Below are positions 1 to 9,891 of a stretch of DNA of 32,752 nucleotides, piece by piece. The notes below the pieces were generated by a model that searched no databases, had not been told where the DNA came from, and saw nothing but the letters and a program-made list of their open reading frames with translations. This DNA is from Scytalidium lignicola (lineage: Eukaryota > Ascomycota > Leotiomycetes). The DNA lies in assembly GCA_002812745.2 (NCBI GenBank), contig NCSJ02000431.1, positions 1 through 32,752 of the forward strand, given 5' to 3'. The stretch's first letter is position 1. Every line of letters begins with the position of its first letter. The position numbers and the translations under genes were made by a program.

Positions 1-636
1 CCCGTTTGGCCACTGGCGACAGTGCTGGCTGGCTCGTTTGAGGAGCTGGACTCGAGCTGCGACGATGGCGGAGAGCGAGGCATGGCGGCGCCATTGTTGC
101 GATACCCTCTACCAGGCTTCATTACGATCTTGAAGGCAGCATCGGTTCTAAGTGTCGATATGGATTCCCGGCGGCGCGCGACCTTTCGTCGACTGCTGTA
201 CCTCATCTGTGAGGAGCTCGAGAAAGCGGCGGACCAGGCGCCGTACTCACAGTCGGTGGCACAGCTCTTTGGTGGGCTGCTTGGGCGGCCACTTTCAACG
301 AGTCCAGGTGTCATTGGAGAACAGTCGGAATGGAAGCCGGCCGTATCCGTTAGCATCGAGTCTCTACGATTGACTTCCCTACTTAGCGCTGCTAGCTATA
401 GCATGATGTCTCGAGCCGAGGAGTTTCGGTACCTAGAGGATCCGTCAACTGTATGGGTCGGACCTGCAATCGCTCTCTTTCTTCACGCCTTATTTTCGAT
501 CGTTACGACCAACCCAAGAAAGGGAGTGTCGGAGACATTCCAAGCCGTAATGGGTACGAAATTGGTGGAAAATACTCTGCTCAGACCAGAGAAAGTGGAT
601 CATGATGACGTCCGCAGTGTCTTGTCCTGGATTTAG
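1..636 (+). CDS. C-terminal part of an unrecognised protein, cut by the window edge
   Basis: The frame is open from base 1 to a TAG at 634-636, about 211 codons. There is no reason to start at an internal codon, so the gene most likely begins outside the window. The visible part is mostly helical-looking, with a basic stretch (MDSRRRATFRRLLYL), a leucine-rich segment after it, and a hydrophobic run near the C-terminus (WVGPAIALFLHALFSIV). No family motif is recognised. The C-terminal half of a fungal transcription factor would look like this, but so would other proteins. It converges with the minus-strand CorA-like gene that ends at 912. Confidence 0.5.
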   Translation, partial: PVWPLATVLAGSFEELDSSCDDGGERGMAAPLLRYPLPGFITILKAASVLSVDMDSRRRATFRRLLYLICEELEKAADQAPYSQSVAQLFGGLLGRPLSTSPGVIGEQSEWKPAVSVSIESLRLTSLLSAASYSMMSRAEEFRYLEDPSTVWVGPAIALFLHALFSIVTTNPRKGVSETFQAVMGTKLVENTLLRPEKVDHDDVRSVLSWI

Positions 637-911
637 AGCAAAGCATAGCACTGATGCAAAACATTGTTGTCTTTCTAGAGTTGAACCAGCACCTACCTTT
701 TAGATTTACATAGACGCGTACTGTTGATCAATTTCTGGCTGTACCTAATAGCTTTCGAGGATCGAATAAATTTGTAGAACTACCTAAACTTCTGTTGGCG
801 ATAACTTGAAATTGAGATGTTTGCAAAAGCCAATTCGCCACCCTGTAAAAAGTAGTCGGATCCATTTTAAAAAAGAATGACTAGCTGCCTTCGCGTATGC
901 AGTTGGTGTAC

Positions 912-3242
912 TCAAGAAGTCCTTGGTGCGGGAACTGATTGCGGCTGGCCGGATAGAGGGATGCTTTCTGCTCCACCAGACTCTTCGTCCTGCTTGGCAT
1001 TCCTACTAGACTTGGCCATCCCTGTCTGGCGATTGATATAGGCAAAGATCCCGAATGCGATAAGCGTGACGACGACGGTGAGGATTGTCCAGATCCAGAC
1101 TTGAGCGGGAGTAGTTAGATACTTTGTTTGGGTGAAAAACGGCATTGCAAACAAAGCCTTCATTTATTAACACAATTAGCCCGAGCACAGGCAACGAGAG
1201 AGAACGCAACGGGAGATGCCTCTTTCGACGTTCAAAACGAGAAACTTACCGCGAAAAAGGTCCCAGGGAGAAAGAGCATGGTTAAGATGGCAATCTGAAG
1301 AGTACCTCGGTTAGCCTTAATTGCTTTAGAGGGAAGAAAAAAAACCATTGACTGCTTACTAACCGTTTTCATTGCAACGCTATCATTCTTCATACTCCGT
1401 GTGAGCTCATGGGACTGAAATGCAAGCGTTTGCGATAGTTTGTTGTCCTGTTGGGCTGCAGTGAGGATAGCTTGCATCGTCCTATCGTTTGTCACTTGGA
1501 TTTGGTTGAAGAGCTGCGCCAAGGAGAAAATTGAAAGTTAGTGCAAAAGGACTATAGCAAGGTCTGTGCTTGGCAAAGAAAAAAAAAAGTTTTAATAGCC
1601 TTACTAGAGTCAATATATTGTGAATTTTTCTTTCTAGTTCGTTTGAAAAGCTCATAATGACGCTTAGTTGAGTCATGAGCTGCTCGATCTTGAGTCTGTC
1701 TTGCTGTTCTTCCGTCGTCTTCTCTCCACCTGCGGAGTCAAGGGTGTCAAACTTCGGCGATTGGAGCTCTGAAAGGATGCACTCCACGCGGTGGAGTTCA
1801 GATTTGTACCGATGAAGATGAGCGGCCATAATATGCAAAGACGTGTTGATGTCTTTGCTTTCGTTGGAGAACGCTGATGTCTCAGCCGCAATCTCCCGCT
1901 GCAGTTGCTTCTCCTAGGGTAAAGTGTCAGTGCTTGCAGTACCATTAGAATATGTACGGGCTGGGGGTCTATCATACATGCATCACAAGTTCCTGGTTGA
2001 AGCAGAGCAACACGTTGTTCCACCATCTCAACGCACTTGATAGATAAATCAAATGTATGAAGCGTGGGCTTATGGCCAAGCTCGTGCCAGACGAGCGCCT
2101 TGTTGTATCTCGGGCGCGGCTAAGGGGTTCCTCGATGAGATCCTGCAGACGATGGTCCAGGAGATTGAAGGATATAATCGTTGTTCTTCCTGCACGAGTA
2201 TTGCGCCGAATGAAGAGCCCGATGTAAGAGCCGCGAATGTCGGCCTTGGCGCCAGAGAGATGGATGTAGTTAAACGGATCCAACTGATTACTGCCAGCTG
2301 TGCTATTGGTGTGATCCTTTGTCTGAGCACGGCAAGATGCAACGGTCCTCACGGGAATCAGGCACCAATGATCCCAAGTATGAGGGGATATTCGACGAAA
2401 TCCGGTCCCACAGACCATGTACGGACGTGCAAGTGCCGTGACGAAGGCGACGGGAACATCGAATGTAGACAATAGGAGTCTAAAGGCCTGCTTGCTGACT
2501 TGGAGCCTTCCGCGTTCGTTTCGTGCGGCCGGTGGTTGAGCACCAGTCCCTGAGGAGAGCCTGGAAGCCGCACTTGATAGCATGTCAGCGAAGTTATCCT
2601 GATGTCGCAAGACTGTGCATACAATAATTCAAGCCCGGGTGACTCATCATCACGACTCTGTGGAAATGTTAGAATGTCACAAAGTCGTAATTGGAAGCAG
2701 ACGCTACACTTGCCGGAGAGGATAGCAATGCCGCTGTCTCTCGATCGTTGAGGACTGACTCCCGAGCATCTTTAACAGATTTTGATGAGAATCATGGCCA
2801 CATGGACACTGTAGTCAAAGGTCATGGCGCTACTTACTGGAGTAATTCGCGCCTATTAAGAGGGCACACAGAGACGTGTTCTTGGCTAGGTGGTCCTTTT
2901 CGAAGTCCTTGAAAGCATCCGCAACATCATGCTCATAATCGCTTCCAACCAATATCATCATCAGCAACCTCATATCGGCATTTTCCAGACATTTTAGATT
3001 TTACGTACAGAACAGGGTCGAAGCAAGTTGCATTGAACGGCCATGGGGACGTTGAGCCTGTTGATCTCAGCGCCCCTTGGGAGCCCTCTATTGACGTAGG
3101 GCTTAATGTTTCCATGGCCGTAATTCTTTCCGACACCTTGGTATTCTCTAACGTGAGGGAAACAGAAGCATAAGTATACTAGCCTTACGAGCCCGGTCTC
3201 GTGGGTTTGTGCGTTCAGGGCCTTTTCCTCACCAAAGTCCAC
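912..3242 (-). CDS. CorA-like two-transmembrane protein (multi-exon; one frame break)
   Basis: The C-terminus carries the signature of fungal CorA-like divalent-cation channel relatives: a helical stalk (SHELTRSMKNDSVAMKT), TM1 (IAILTMLFLPGTFFA), the short link ALFAMPFF where true CorA has GMN, then TM2 (VWIWTILTVVVTLIAFGIF) and a hydrophilic tail. Exons that fit splice signals and frame: 3189-3242, 3009-3145, 2838-2941, 2710-2769, 1958-2612, 1605-1913, 1364-1513, 1250-1294, 912-1157. The last five junctions are strong (e.g. GTACAT...CCCTAG at 1957-1914, GTAAGT at 1249). The first two are less sure, as is the 97-bp intron 2613-2709. In the large exon the frame changes near 2085-2118 with no usable intron. 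Either the gene is damaged or the sequence has a one-base error. The missing GMN is usual for this fungal group and does not itself mean loss of function. Transport activity is not shown. Confidence 0.68.
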
Positions 3243-3913
3243 TGAAGCCAGAATTCAACCTTTTACCTTGCCGTATAAGACCTGTTATTATTTTCTAGTA
3301 AATGAATTTAGCTTCTTCTCCATTATGTTCTTGACTTCAATATTCTTATAAACTTTCGCCGATTTAATAATTTCAAAGTGAATTGAGCGATTTGCTTGGA
3401 GTGAGACCTGGAACGAGCCTAGGCACACAGACAAATCACCTTGGCGTTGAGGCTTAGATTCCACAAGCTAGGAGCCTGGGATTCTGCCTTGCTGATGGCG
3501 AGCTGCCGAGGTCCCGCACGAAGTAGTTTCAGCCACCGCCAACACTGTGGCCGTGAAATCTCAGCCGCCCGCTTCTCCCTGTCCGAACACCAAAAGAATA
3601 AGATTTCTTTCAAAGTGCTCAGGGAATCCCCAGAACTTGAAAGATTATTAAAAACACCCCAAATAACCTCAATCAAACGTTAGCTTTCCTAAATTGTAGT
3701 ATTGTTATAGCCAAATTTGATTTCGAACAGTTGAGTGGCATTTGTCTGGTAAACCCTTCTAGCCAGGCCTGGCCGCGAACGCGGCACAGATAAGTGTGAA
3801 CCTCTTCTAGAAAACGCCAACCGGAGCTCAGGGTCTCAACTCCAGCCGCTAGTCATTTGGTTCACTTGGTTTCGGCCTTCATCTTGGAAAATATCACCTT
3901 ACCACACTGGGCG
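3243..3913. other. Intergenic region between divergent genes
   Basis: This lies between the start of the minus-strand CorA-like gene and the ATG of the plus-strand Ser/Pro-rich protein. About 80-codon open frames exist on both strands around 3419-3683, but they overlap each other, match no family I know and lack splice or start context. It is best read as the shared upstream region. No regulatory motif stands out. Confidence 0.4.
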
Positions 3914-5134
3914 ATGAATACAGAAGATCATGATCCAAGTCTGGCATCTTTCCCCTCAAGCTGGACGCTCTCCAAAAGCAATCCTCCCATTGCAGATGTC
4001 GCCCAGTCACCCGTTCTCTTGGACGCTTACCCCAGAGAGTGGTCTCTTTCTACGATTTCAGAGTCTATATCAGACGCGACAGAGACACAGGACCAAGCGA
4101 CATCCCAGAACACCTTCAGAGGTGAATTTCCAATTGCATTATCAAATATAAACGAGACGGCTTCCAACATTATCTCTTCGCCTCCCACGTTTGAGAGAAG
4201 CTGGACTCTGCCACGGAGCGCAAGCACCTACCAACCCACTCCACCGCATGGAGACTACAGAGGGCTCATGAGCAGCACCTGGTCGCCCGGGATGCCACAA
4301 CATGACATGGCCGAGCCAGCAGGACTTGAGGGCGCAAGTCTAGCTGGCATCATGGGATCAAGTCCTCGCCACACCATTCCCAATATCTCTTCATCGTCCA
4401 ACCAAGAGCAGTCTACCCAGTCTCCGGGAGTCTCCGCCTCCGCTGTCCCAGGCAACTTTCGGCCGCGTGGGCGCTCGAATATTCATATGAGCCCCCAGTC
4501 GAATCAAGGACCGGTCAGCGCTGAATCCTCGAGCTTACCGATGAATCGTTTGGTTCGTCGGCTGGCTGAATATCACCATGATATCTCGCCGAGCTCTGCA
4601 GTATCTAGTGGGACAGCAGCGAGCTCTTCGTTGTACGGAAGAGGCACAGTCGCGGGCCAGGTTCGACTTGTACCGGAGTCGGCCATGACAAGTCCAGAGT
4701 CGGGATTATGGAATGGTGCCTCTTATAAGCCCCCTAGACCGGCCGGGTTTACGTCCAACCATACAAGCCCACAGAGCGTACTCGAAAACAACTCCACATC
4801 CCTCCAGTCCTACCGCCTGCCGCAGCCTGCAGGGTTCGGTCCCGACAATGTGAGCCCGCCGACATCGACGGATAACCAAAACCATCAGATCCAACATCCA
4901 GCACAGTTCGAGCATAACGAGACCACGATAAACTCGCTGCCCATAAGTTTACTACAACGGAACCCCCGTACACAATTTGCGCCAATTGAGATCCCCGTAC
5001 AAGCGGCGATGCTCCCGACAGACGCGAACTCATGGATTTACGCGAATGTGGAACATCTATATCAGCCGCCAACGGCTCCACTGACAGCAACACCGCCATG
5101 GCGCTCAAAGTTCCATAATGATGGAACCCAGTAG
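3914..5134 (+). CDS. Ser/Pro/Asn-rich hypothetical protein with short internal repeats
   Basis: Uninterrupted single-exon frame from ATG 3914 to TAG 5132-5134, 406 residues. The frame is open further upstream (to 3857) but 3914 is the first ATG. Composition is strongly biased to Ser, Pro, Thr and Asn, which predicts a largely disordered protein. There is no signal peptide, membrane segment or catalytic motif. Two repeat types are visible. W-[TS]-L modules (SSWTLSK, REWSLST, RSWTLPR) recur in the first quarter. A looser P-x-PAGF-x3-N-x-SP module (PRPAGFTSNHTSP, PQPAGFGPDNVSP, then the degraded HPAQFEHN) lies in the last third. Such proteins are often scaffold or regulatory proteins, but no function can be assigned. 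An intact long frame with GC-richer codon use than its surroundings argues it is real. Confidence 0.6.
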   Translation: MNTEDHDPSLASFPSSWTLSKSNPPIADVAQSPVLLDAYPREWSLSTISESISDATETQDQATSQNTFRGEFPIALSNINETASNIISSPPTFERSWTLPRSASTYQPTPPHGDYRGLMSSTWSPGMPQHDMAEPAGLEGASLAGIMGSSPRHTIPNISSSSNQEQSTQSPGVSASAVPGNFRPRGRSNIHMSPQSNQGPVSAESSSLPMNRLVRRLAEYHHDISPSSAVSSGTAASSSLYGRGTVAGQVRLVPESAMTSPESGLWNGASYKPPRPAGFTSNHTSPQSVLENNSTSLQSYRLPQPAGFGPDNVSPPTSTDNQNHQIQHPAQFEHNETTINSLPISLLQRNPRTQFAPIEIPVQAAMLPTDANSWIYANVEHLYQPPTAPLTATPPWRSKFHNDGTQ

Positions 5135-6741
5135 CGTTACTACCACCGAAAGTTTTCAATTAGAGCATGTATCATAGATAAGGGGAATATAAAAGTTATT
5201 TCAATATATATATTATAGTATTATACTAGAGAGCAGTACAAGTCACCCACCCCCGCGTAATGGAAGGCCAGGCTTCTAGTGCGATGGAAAATATGCGGAA
5301 ATAATATTATAAACCGGTGAGGCAAAACCTAGGGCTATATTAATATAGTATTGTATACAGAAATTCTCTGGATTTCTGTGCTATAAACTGTAGTAGTTCA
5401 GGGTTCAGTATTAAATATCGGTGTGCTCTAAGTTGCACTGTGCAGAATCCGCGTACTTTAGACCGAAGCAGTTAGAATTGTATTATTAAAATTCGGATTG
5501 CTCTGGTTTGAAGTACGAATAAAGGATATATGTTACCCTGTACTATGCTAAGGTATAATGCTTTAGGTACGATCATTCCACGGTGTACCTTGCCTAGGAG
5601 GAGCACCGGACATTGTACTCCCATTTCCTGGCACAACCGTCCGAAAGAATCCTTGCCTCAAATGCACGATATGCCATATGTGTATATACCTAGATGGATA
5701 CCGTCAATGAACAGCTCTACGCCATGATCGCGATCAGAGTGGACGCATAACATCTGTCTGATAACTAGAGATCTTACAATATGATTGCCCGATATTAAGG
5801 TTATTGGGGATGATGGGTCTCAGATACGTGTGAGCATCCAGTTGGTAGGATCAGGATTAGAGTATTGCAAGCGCTGGTTCTCGTTCAGGTACGCCCGGTG
5901 TCCCCCCCCCTTCGCCTAGGAGGCTAATTGCGCACTGGGGTCTGGTAGCGCGCCCGGAGAGACCCCAGTGGATGGGCCTTTAGGCGCGCGCCAACCCCAT
6001 GCTCTAGTGGATATCGTGTTTACTTGTAGGGTTTCGCACGCGTTCCCTATCCCTATTCCAGTGGATCGGTCATTGGAGGTTTGTTTCCTTGTTCGGGGGC
6101 GGTTCATGCATCGTAGCCGCGATTGCGGCTCCCGATCTTCCTTAGGCCCATACGGCCAAACCCCATGAAAAGTATTCAATCCCGGCAAGTGATCGACCAT
6201 TGACTGCGATCGTAACAACATTGGCCTCTTCTCACCGATGAAAGCAATTCAGCTTGCCCTAAATGTGGAAGGCTGTAGCCGGTTGCCGCGTTTCAGGCCG
6301 ACGGGACAGCACTAACGATCTTAGGTGAGGCGACTTGTATGAGTGAAGTGGACGGCAGCGTTAAATGTTTCTTATCATCCCTTGCATCGATAGACACCAA
6401 CAGCAAGCTGACAAGTGTTCCAGGAGGAGTGTGGAAGGATGCTACTGTAGTACAGTATTCCACATCCCTTGAGCTGTCCGCTCTCCTGTCCTTACTAAGG
6501 CAGTATGGCGTAGATAGTCCAAGACAAGGATTATTCCTTCCATTATATCATCACCCTTGACGTCCTGAACCTCATATGTTGTGCAGGCCCTTATCGATGT
6601 TTCTAATCAACACTCACCTTTTCTGAAATTCTTTTACCTTCATTTTTCACTATCATATCAACAATCACCCCCACGTATTCGATCGACTTACAACCCCGAC
6701 TGGAGCGCATTGCATGATCTGTACTCCACTTAGGGCTCAAG
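5135..6741. other. Gene-poor stretch; AT-rich first third, GC-rich middle
   Basis: No convincing gene is seen. The 5160-5560 part is rich in TA dinucleotides, as in repeat-induced-mutation debris. The 5880-6170 part is abruptly GC-rich, with a run of nine C residues at 5902-5910, a GGCGCGCGCC palindrome near 5983, and a perfect 11-bp inverted repeat at 5933-5970. A 73-codon plus frame (6339-6560) and minus frames around 5916-6221 match nothing I recognise. Confidence 0.4.
5933..5970. repeat. Perfect 11-bp inverted repeat with 16-nt loop
   Basis: CACTGGGGTCT at 5933-5943 pairs exactly with AGACCCCAGTG at 5960-5970. In single-stranded DNA or RNA this gives a GC-rich hairpin. It sits in the unexplained GC-rich island, so its role is unknown. 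A transposon-related or structural element is possible. Confidence 0.55.
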
Positions 6742-8511
6742 ATGACATCCCCCTCGATGACAACGAACCGCAGAACGAGATATCTACCTTTCCTAGCTTT
6801 ACTTGCCCCATGCGTGGTAAATATATTTGTGGCCCGAAGTGTCTCCAACTGGGCAGATACGCACTGAATACGAGAGTTTTTCTTCGATCACCAACCACTT
6901 GTGTCTCCGATCATTCAAGTAGCTTCCTCGGTTCTTGCAATGTGTCAACTCTACACAATCTTTACGATTGTGGAATTTATATTTCGCACTAAACTCACTC
7001 AATGTACCAGGACTCTCGGGAAGCTACGCTTTTATGCTGCTATTGTTGCTAGGAAGCTGGATTTAAGCTTGCCATATACGCAATTGACAGGCCTTCTCTT
7101 TGTTATCATTGTGTCGAATGTCCCTGCTCCGCTGTGGGCAGCATCTTTGACTCCTCACTTAACCACGATTCATAATACGGCGACTATTACGAGCCCTGTC
7201 CTAGGAAATGACAACTTTAGCTCAATATTCCCCACCGACTACTCTTGGAATATTTATCAGAAATTTACCAGCCCATCTCTGGGTACGTTTTCAGACTATG
7301 TCGCTCGGTACTTTCTCTCTAGTCTCCTCATTATCGGCGCCCATGCAAGCAATGCAAGCCAGACCGTCAGCAGATTTGACAACACGCAGATGCTTTACGT
7401 AGGCAGGTCCTACGGGGTGGGAGCATCAGTGGGACTGCTGGACCAGCATCTATCGGAATACGGACACAAAGGACAAGATTATCTTGAGGGGTATACGTAC
7501 AATGAAACCGGATTCAGCACAGTTGTGAATTGTTCATACAATCGAGAGAATCCCTGGCAGCTTGTTGAAGTGCAAGAAGAAGATGAAGGAATGCCTGCCC
7601 TCTATTGGGCAAAAGGCACAGGTTAAGATTACCTTGAGTTCTATTCCACTTGGGGACAAGGGGGAGACGCTGCTATTGTTGCATGGACTAGCTGCATCAA
7701 CCCTCAGACTGTCAACGTCAAAAATCAGACAGCCACTATCTACATAGCAGCGGGCGACCAATACGCACCACTCAAGAACGTAACCTGCACTGTCCGATAT
7801 GAGCCGAAGCTCTTCAACATCGAAGTGAGTAGGGTTGGAAAGAACATCAGTGTGACTCCACTCAGCGACTTCACTGGGACGCTCGACCCAGAGTGGCACA
7901 TCCGCAATCTAGCACTCGAGCAGCTCCAACTCATCAGCCAGTCCTCTACCACGTTATACTTCTCATCCATTGGCGACAGTCTATTAGCCAATATGGCCGT
8001 CTCCACCGCTGTTCGGAACAGCTCCTCGACAGCTTCTAACCTAGCTGCTGTAGCAGACAGCTTCACTTACATGCTCGACTCCATCCTCCTTGCGCTCACC
8101 TCCGCACAAACACAAATGCCAACCTTCAGCATGAATACGTCACTCTCGCAGGAGCTGCACGTCCAGCGTACGCTCACAGCAGTCCAGTTTGGCAGCAGAA
8201 GCTTCATCATCGCGCTCTCTTGCATCAACGCTCTAACTGTCCTAGCCTTGATCTGTTTCGCCTCCCGCACAAAATTTTGGAAAGATCTCCCTTCGTTCAA
8301 TACCCTGGATCTGGGATCTGTGATTGTGGCTTCTACTCCTGGTGGACAAAAGAGGGGCTGGAATGGAGATTGGGATCACTCGCAATCCAAAACAGGGTTA
8401 GGGAGGATGCGGTTCAAGGTCTCTTATAGAAGCGTTGGCGAGAGTGATTTTGCTTGGGTCCTTGCTCTTGGTTCTGAAGATCAAAGAGAGGTTCATGATG
8501 CTGAGAGCTAA
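6742..8511 (+). pseudogene. Fungal multi-pass membrane protein, interrupted by two in-frame stops
   Basis: One continuous frame of 590 codons runs from ATG 6742 to TAA 8509-8511, broken only by TGA 6865-6867 (codon 42) and TAA 7624-7626 (codon 295). The sequence on both sides of each stop looks coding. The N-terminus is short and basic, followed by a TM segment at residues 13-30. Further TMs lie near 57-80 and 115-133. A long outside-type loop follows, with many N-glycosylation sequons and Tyr/Trp residues. A last TM is at 487-507 (SFIIALSCINALTVLALICF), then a basic cytosolic tail. This layout is that of a large uncharacterised family of fungal membrane proteins. CGA-to-TGA and CAA-to-TAA would be single C-to-T changes, although the ancestral codons are not known. 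A 39-nt GTTAAG...AAG intron over the second stop is conceivable but very short. Stop readthrough is the other alternative. Confidence 0.62.
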
Positions 8512-9067
8512 GGTGGGTGAGATGTTACGAACATCACGACAGCTCATGGCCTGAGGCTTGGCAGCAAGGTTACAAGAGAACCCATGAGTGGAGATCACGG
8601 GATTATAGGAGTTATGATCACGTGATAGCCCCTAGGGTTCCAAAGGTCCTAGGAGCAGAAGGTTCAATATAAGAAGATAGTATTTCCTTAGATAGGAGCT
8701 TTGTGCTCAATTTAAATAAAGTATCTTAACCTATACTTAGTCGAGATTGAAAGTCTAGGCTCTGAATTATTTGTTAACTTAAAATCTTAAAGTTATAAGA
8801 AACTAAAGTAAGAAATGTTCTTTATAGTATTAAATTGTACACTTAGATCTACTAGAGCTAATCTAGTAGAAGCCAAACATAATCCTAATACCTCCTAGTA
8901 TTAAAGGCCTAGTTAGCTCTTATATAGTAGTACCTCTACTTTTTAAAACTAGGTAAAAATATAAGAAACATATTAAAACAACAGCTAAAAGTAAAGTTAA
9001 AGTACAAAGCTAAGGTATAAAGCTAGAGAGTAGAAACAAGGTGGAGAAATAAAGTATAAAGACAAGA
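8512..9067. other. AT/TpA-rich degenerate stretch
   Basis: From about 8650 the DNA becomes very AT-rich and full of TA dinucleotides, with stops in all frames. This is the texture left by repeat-induced point mutation (RIP) in ascomycetes. The palindrome ATCACGTGAT is at 8617-8626, near where the composition changes. It may be the 5' part of the element whose tail is seen at 9068-9226. Confidence 0.4.
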
Positions 9068-9226
9068 CCCGTGGAGCCTACTAGTAAGGTTCCAGTAAGG
9101 CAATACAAAATTTGTATCAACGCAAAGGCAAGAAGACACGATAGCAGGAAATGTGCCTCTCAGTTGCATAAAGGTGAGTATAGTAAGAAGCTTAGAGAGG
9201 AAAGAAGTAAAGGCTAATTTTGGATT
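9068..9226 (+). mobile_element. Possible degraded C-terminus of a pogo/Fot1-type transposase
   Basis: A short frame ends at a TAA (9214-9216) and contains RQYKICINAKARRHDSRKC, preceded by Lys-rich sequence with scattered stops. Fungal pogo-like (DDE_1) transposases often end with a Lys-rich segment and a small Cys/His motif of the type R-C-x-x-C-x-x-x-GH-x-x-R-x-C. The match here is partial: one Cys of the first pair and the Gly before His are missing. No catalytic region is legible in the TpA-rich DNA upstream. This is a weak call. Confidence 0.28.
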
Positions 9227-9891
9227 AGACAGGGTAAATATTTGGGATCCCAGGCCGGGCCTGAATTGGAGCCTGGCAGAGCCCGAACCAGCCGCACACT
9301 ACGTCATAGGTCCCATTTTGGTGCCCTGTACGCCCAATCAGGTTTGTGAGGCTCTCTTAAAGGCTTACACCGAAGTCAACTTTGAATTATAACCACTGAC
9401 TGTATAGTAAAAGGCGAATTGGGTGTCGCTGGTTTTTTAGTTAAGTGTTTTTAGCTAGGCCTATTTCTAGAAACTTGTAGCTGTGCACCCTTGCTCGGTT
9501 GTATTTCCAAAGTACTGCTAATAGTCATCACAGAGCGGAGTCAACTCTTGCCTATTGTACACCTTACGCTTAGGTCTACAAGTACATAGTTGTATGACTT
9601 TACACTAAGAAGAAAAACTTAACTTATATAAAATTATCGCTGTATTTTGTTTTTACCGAAATTCTGGCTCGGCTGGATTGCCGCAGTTAGGGGCCTTTTA
9701 GGCCAATGGTAACTGGATCATACATAGAGAGCACGTATGGTAACGGCGAATAGCACTGCGCTGGCAAAGCCAGTAACTGGCCGTCCTCCATTCAATGAAT
9801 GAATAGCACATCAAACTGCGCTATACATCTTGTTCTTATTGTTATTCCGATTAGGCTATTTGGAGATATTATTTCTGTGGTTTGGGCCATG
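9227..9891. other. Intergenic, nothing definite
   Basis: No gene is seen. There is a 79-codon frame around 9153-9392 without recognisable features. A 13-bp perfect palindrome, GCCAGT-A-ACTGGC, lies near 9768-9780, and the 3' end abuts the truncated WD40 array. Confidence 0.35.

Noticed and set aside
2053..2475. Plus-strand 140-codon frame
   Set aside because: It lies antisense to the clearly coding large exon of the CorA-like gene and has no recognisable product.
3419..3683. Overlapping open frames on both strands (about 80 codons each)
   Set aside because: They mirror each other, have no family motif, no Kozak-like context and no adjoining exons.
5530..5727. 65-codon plus-strand frame
   Set aside because: Low-complexity chance frame in AT-rich DNA with no homology signal.
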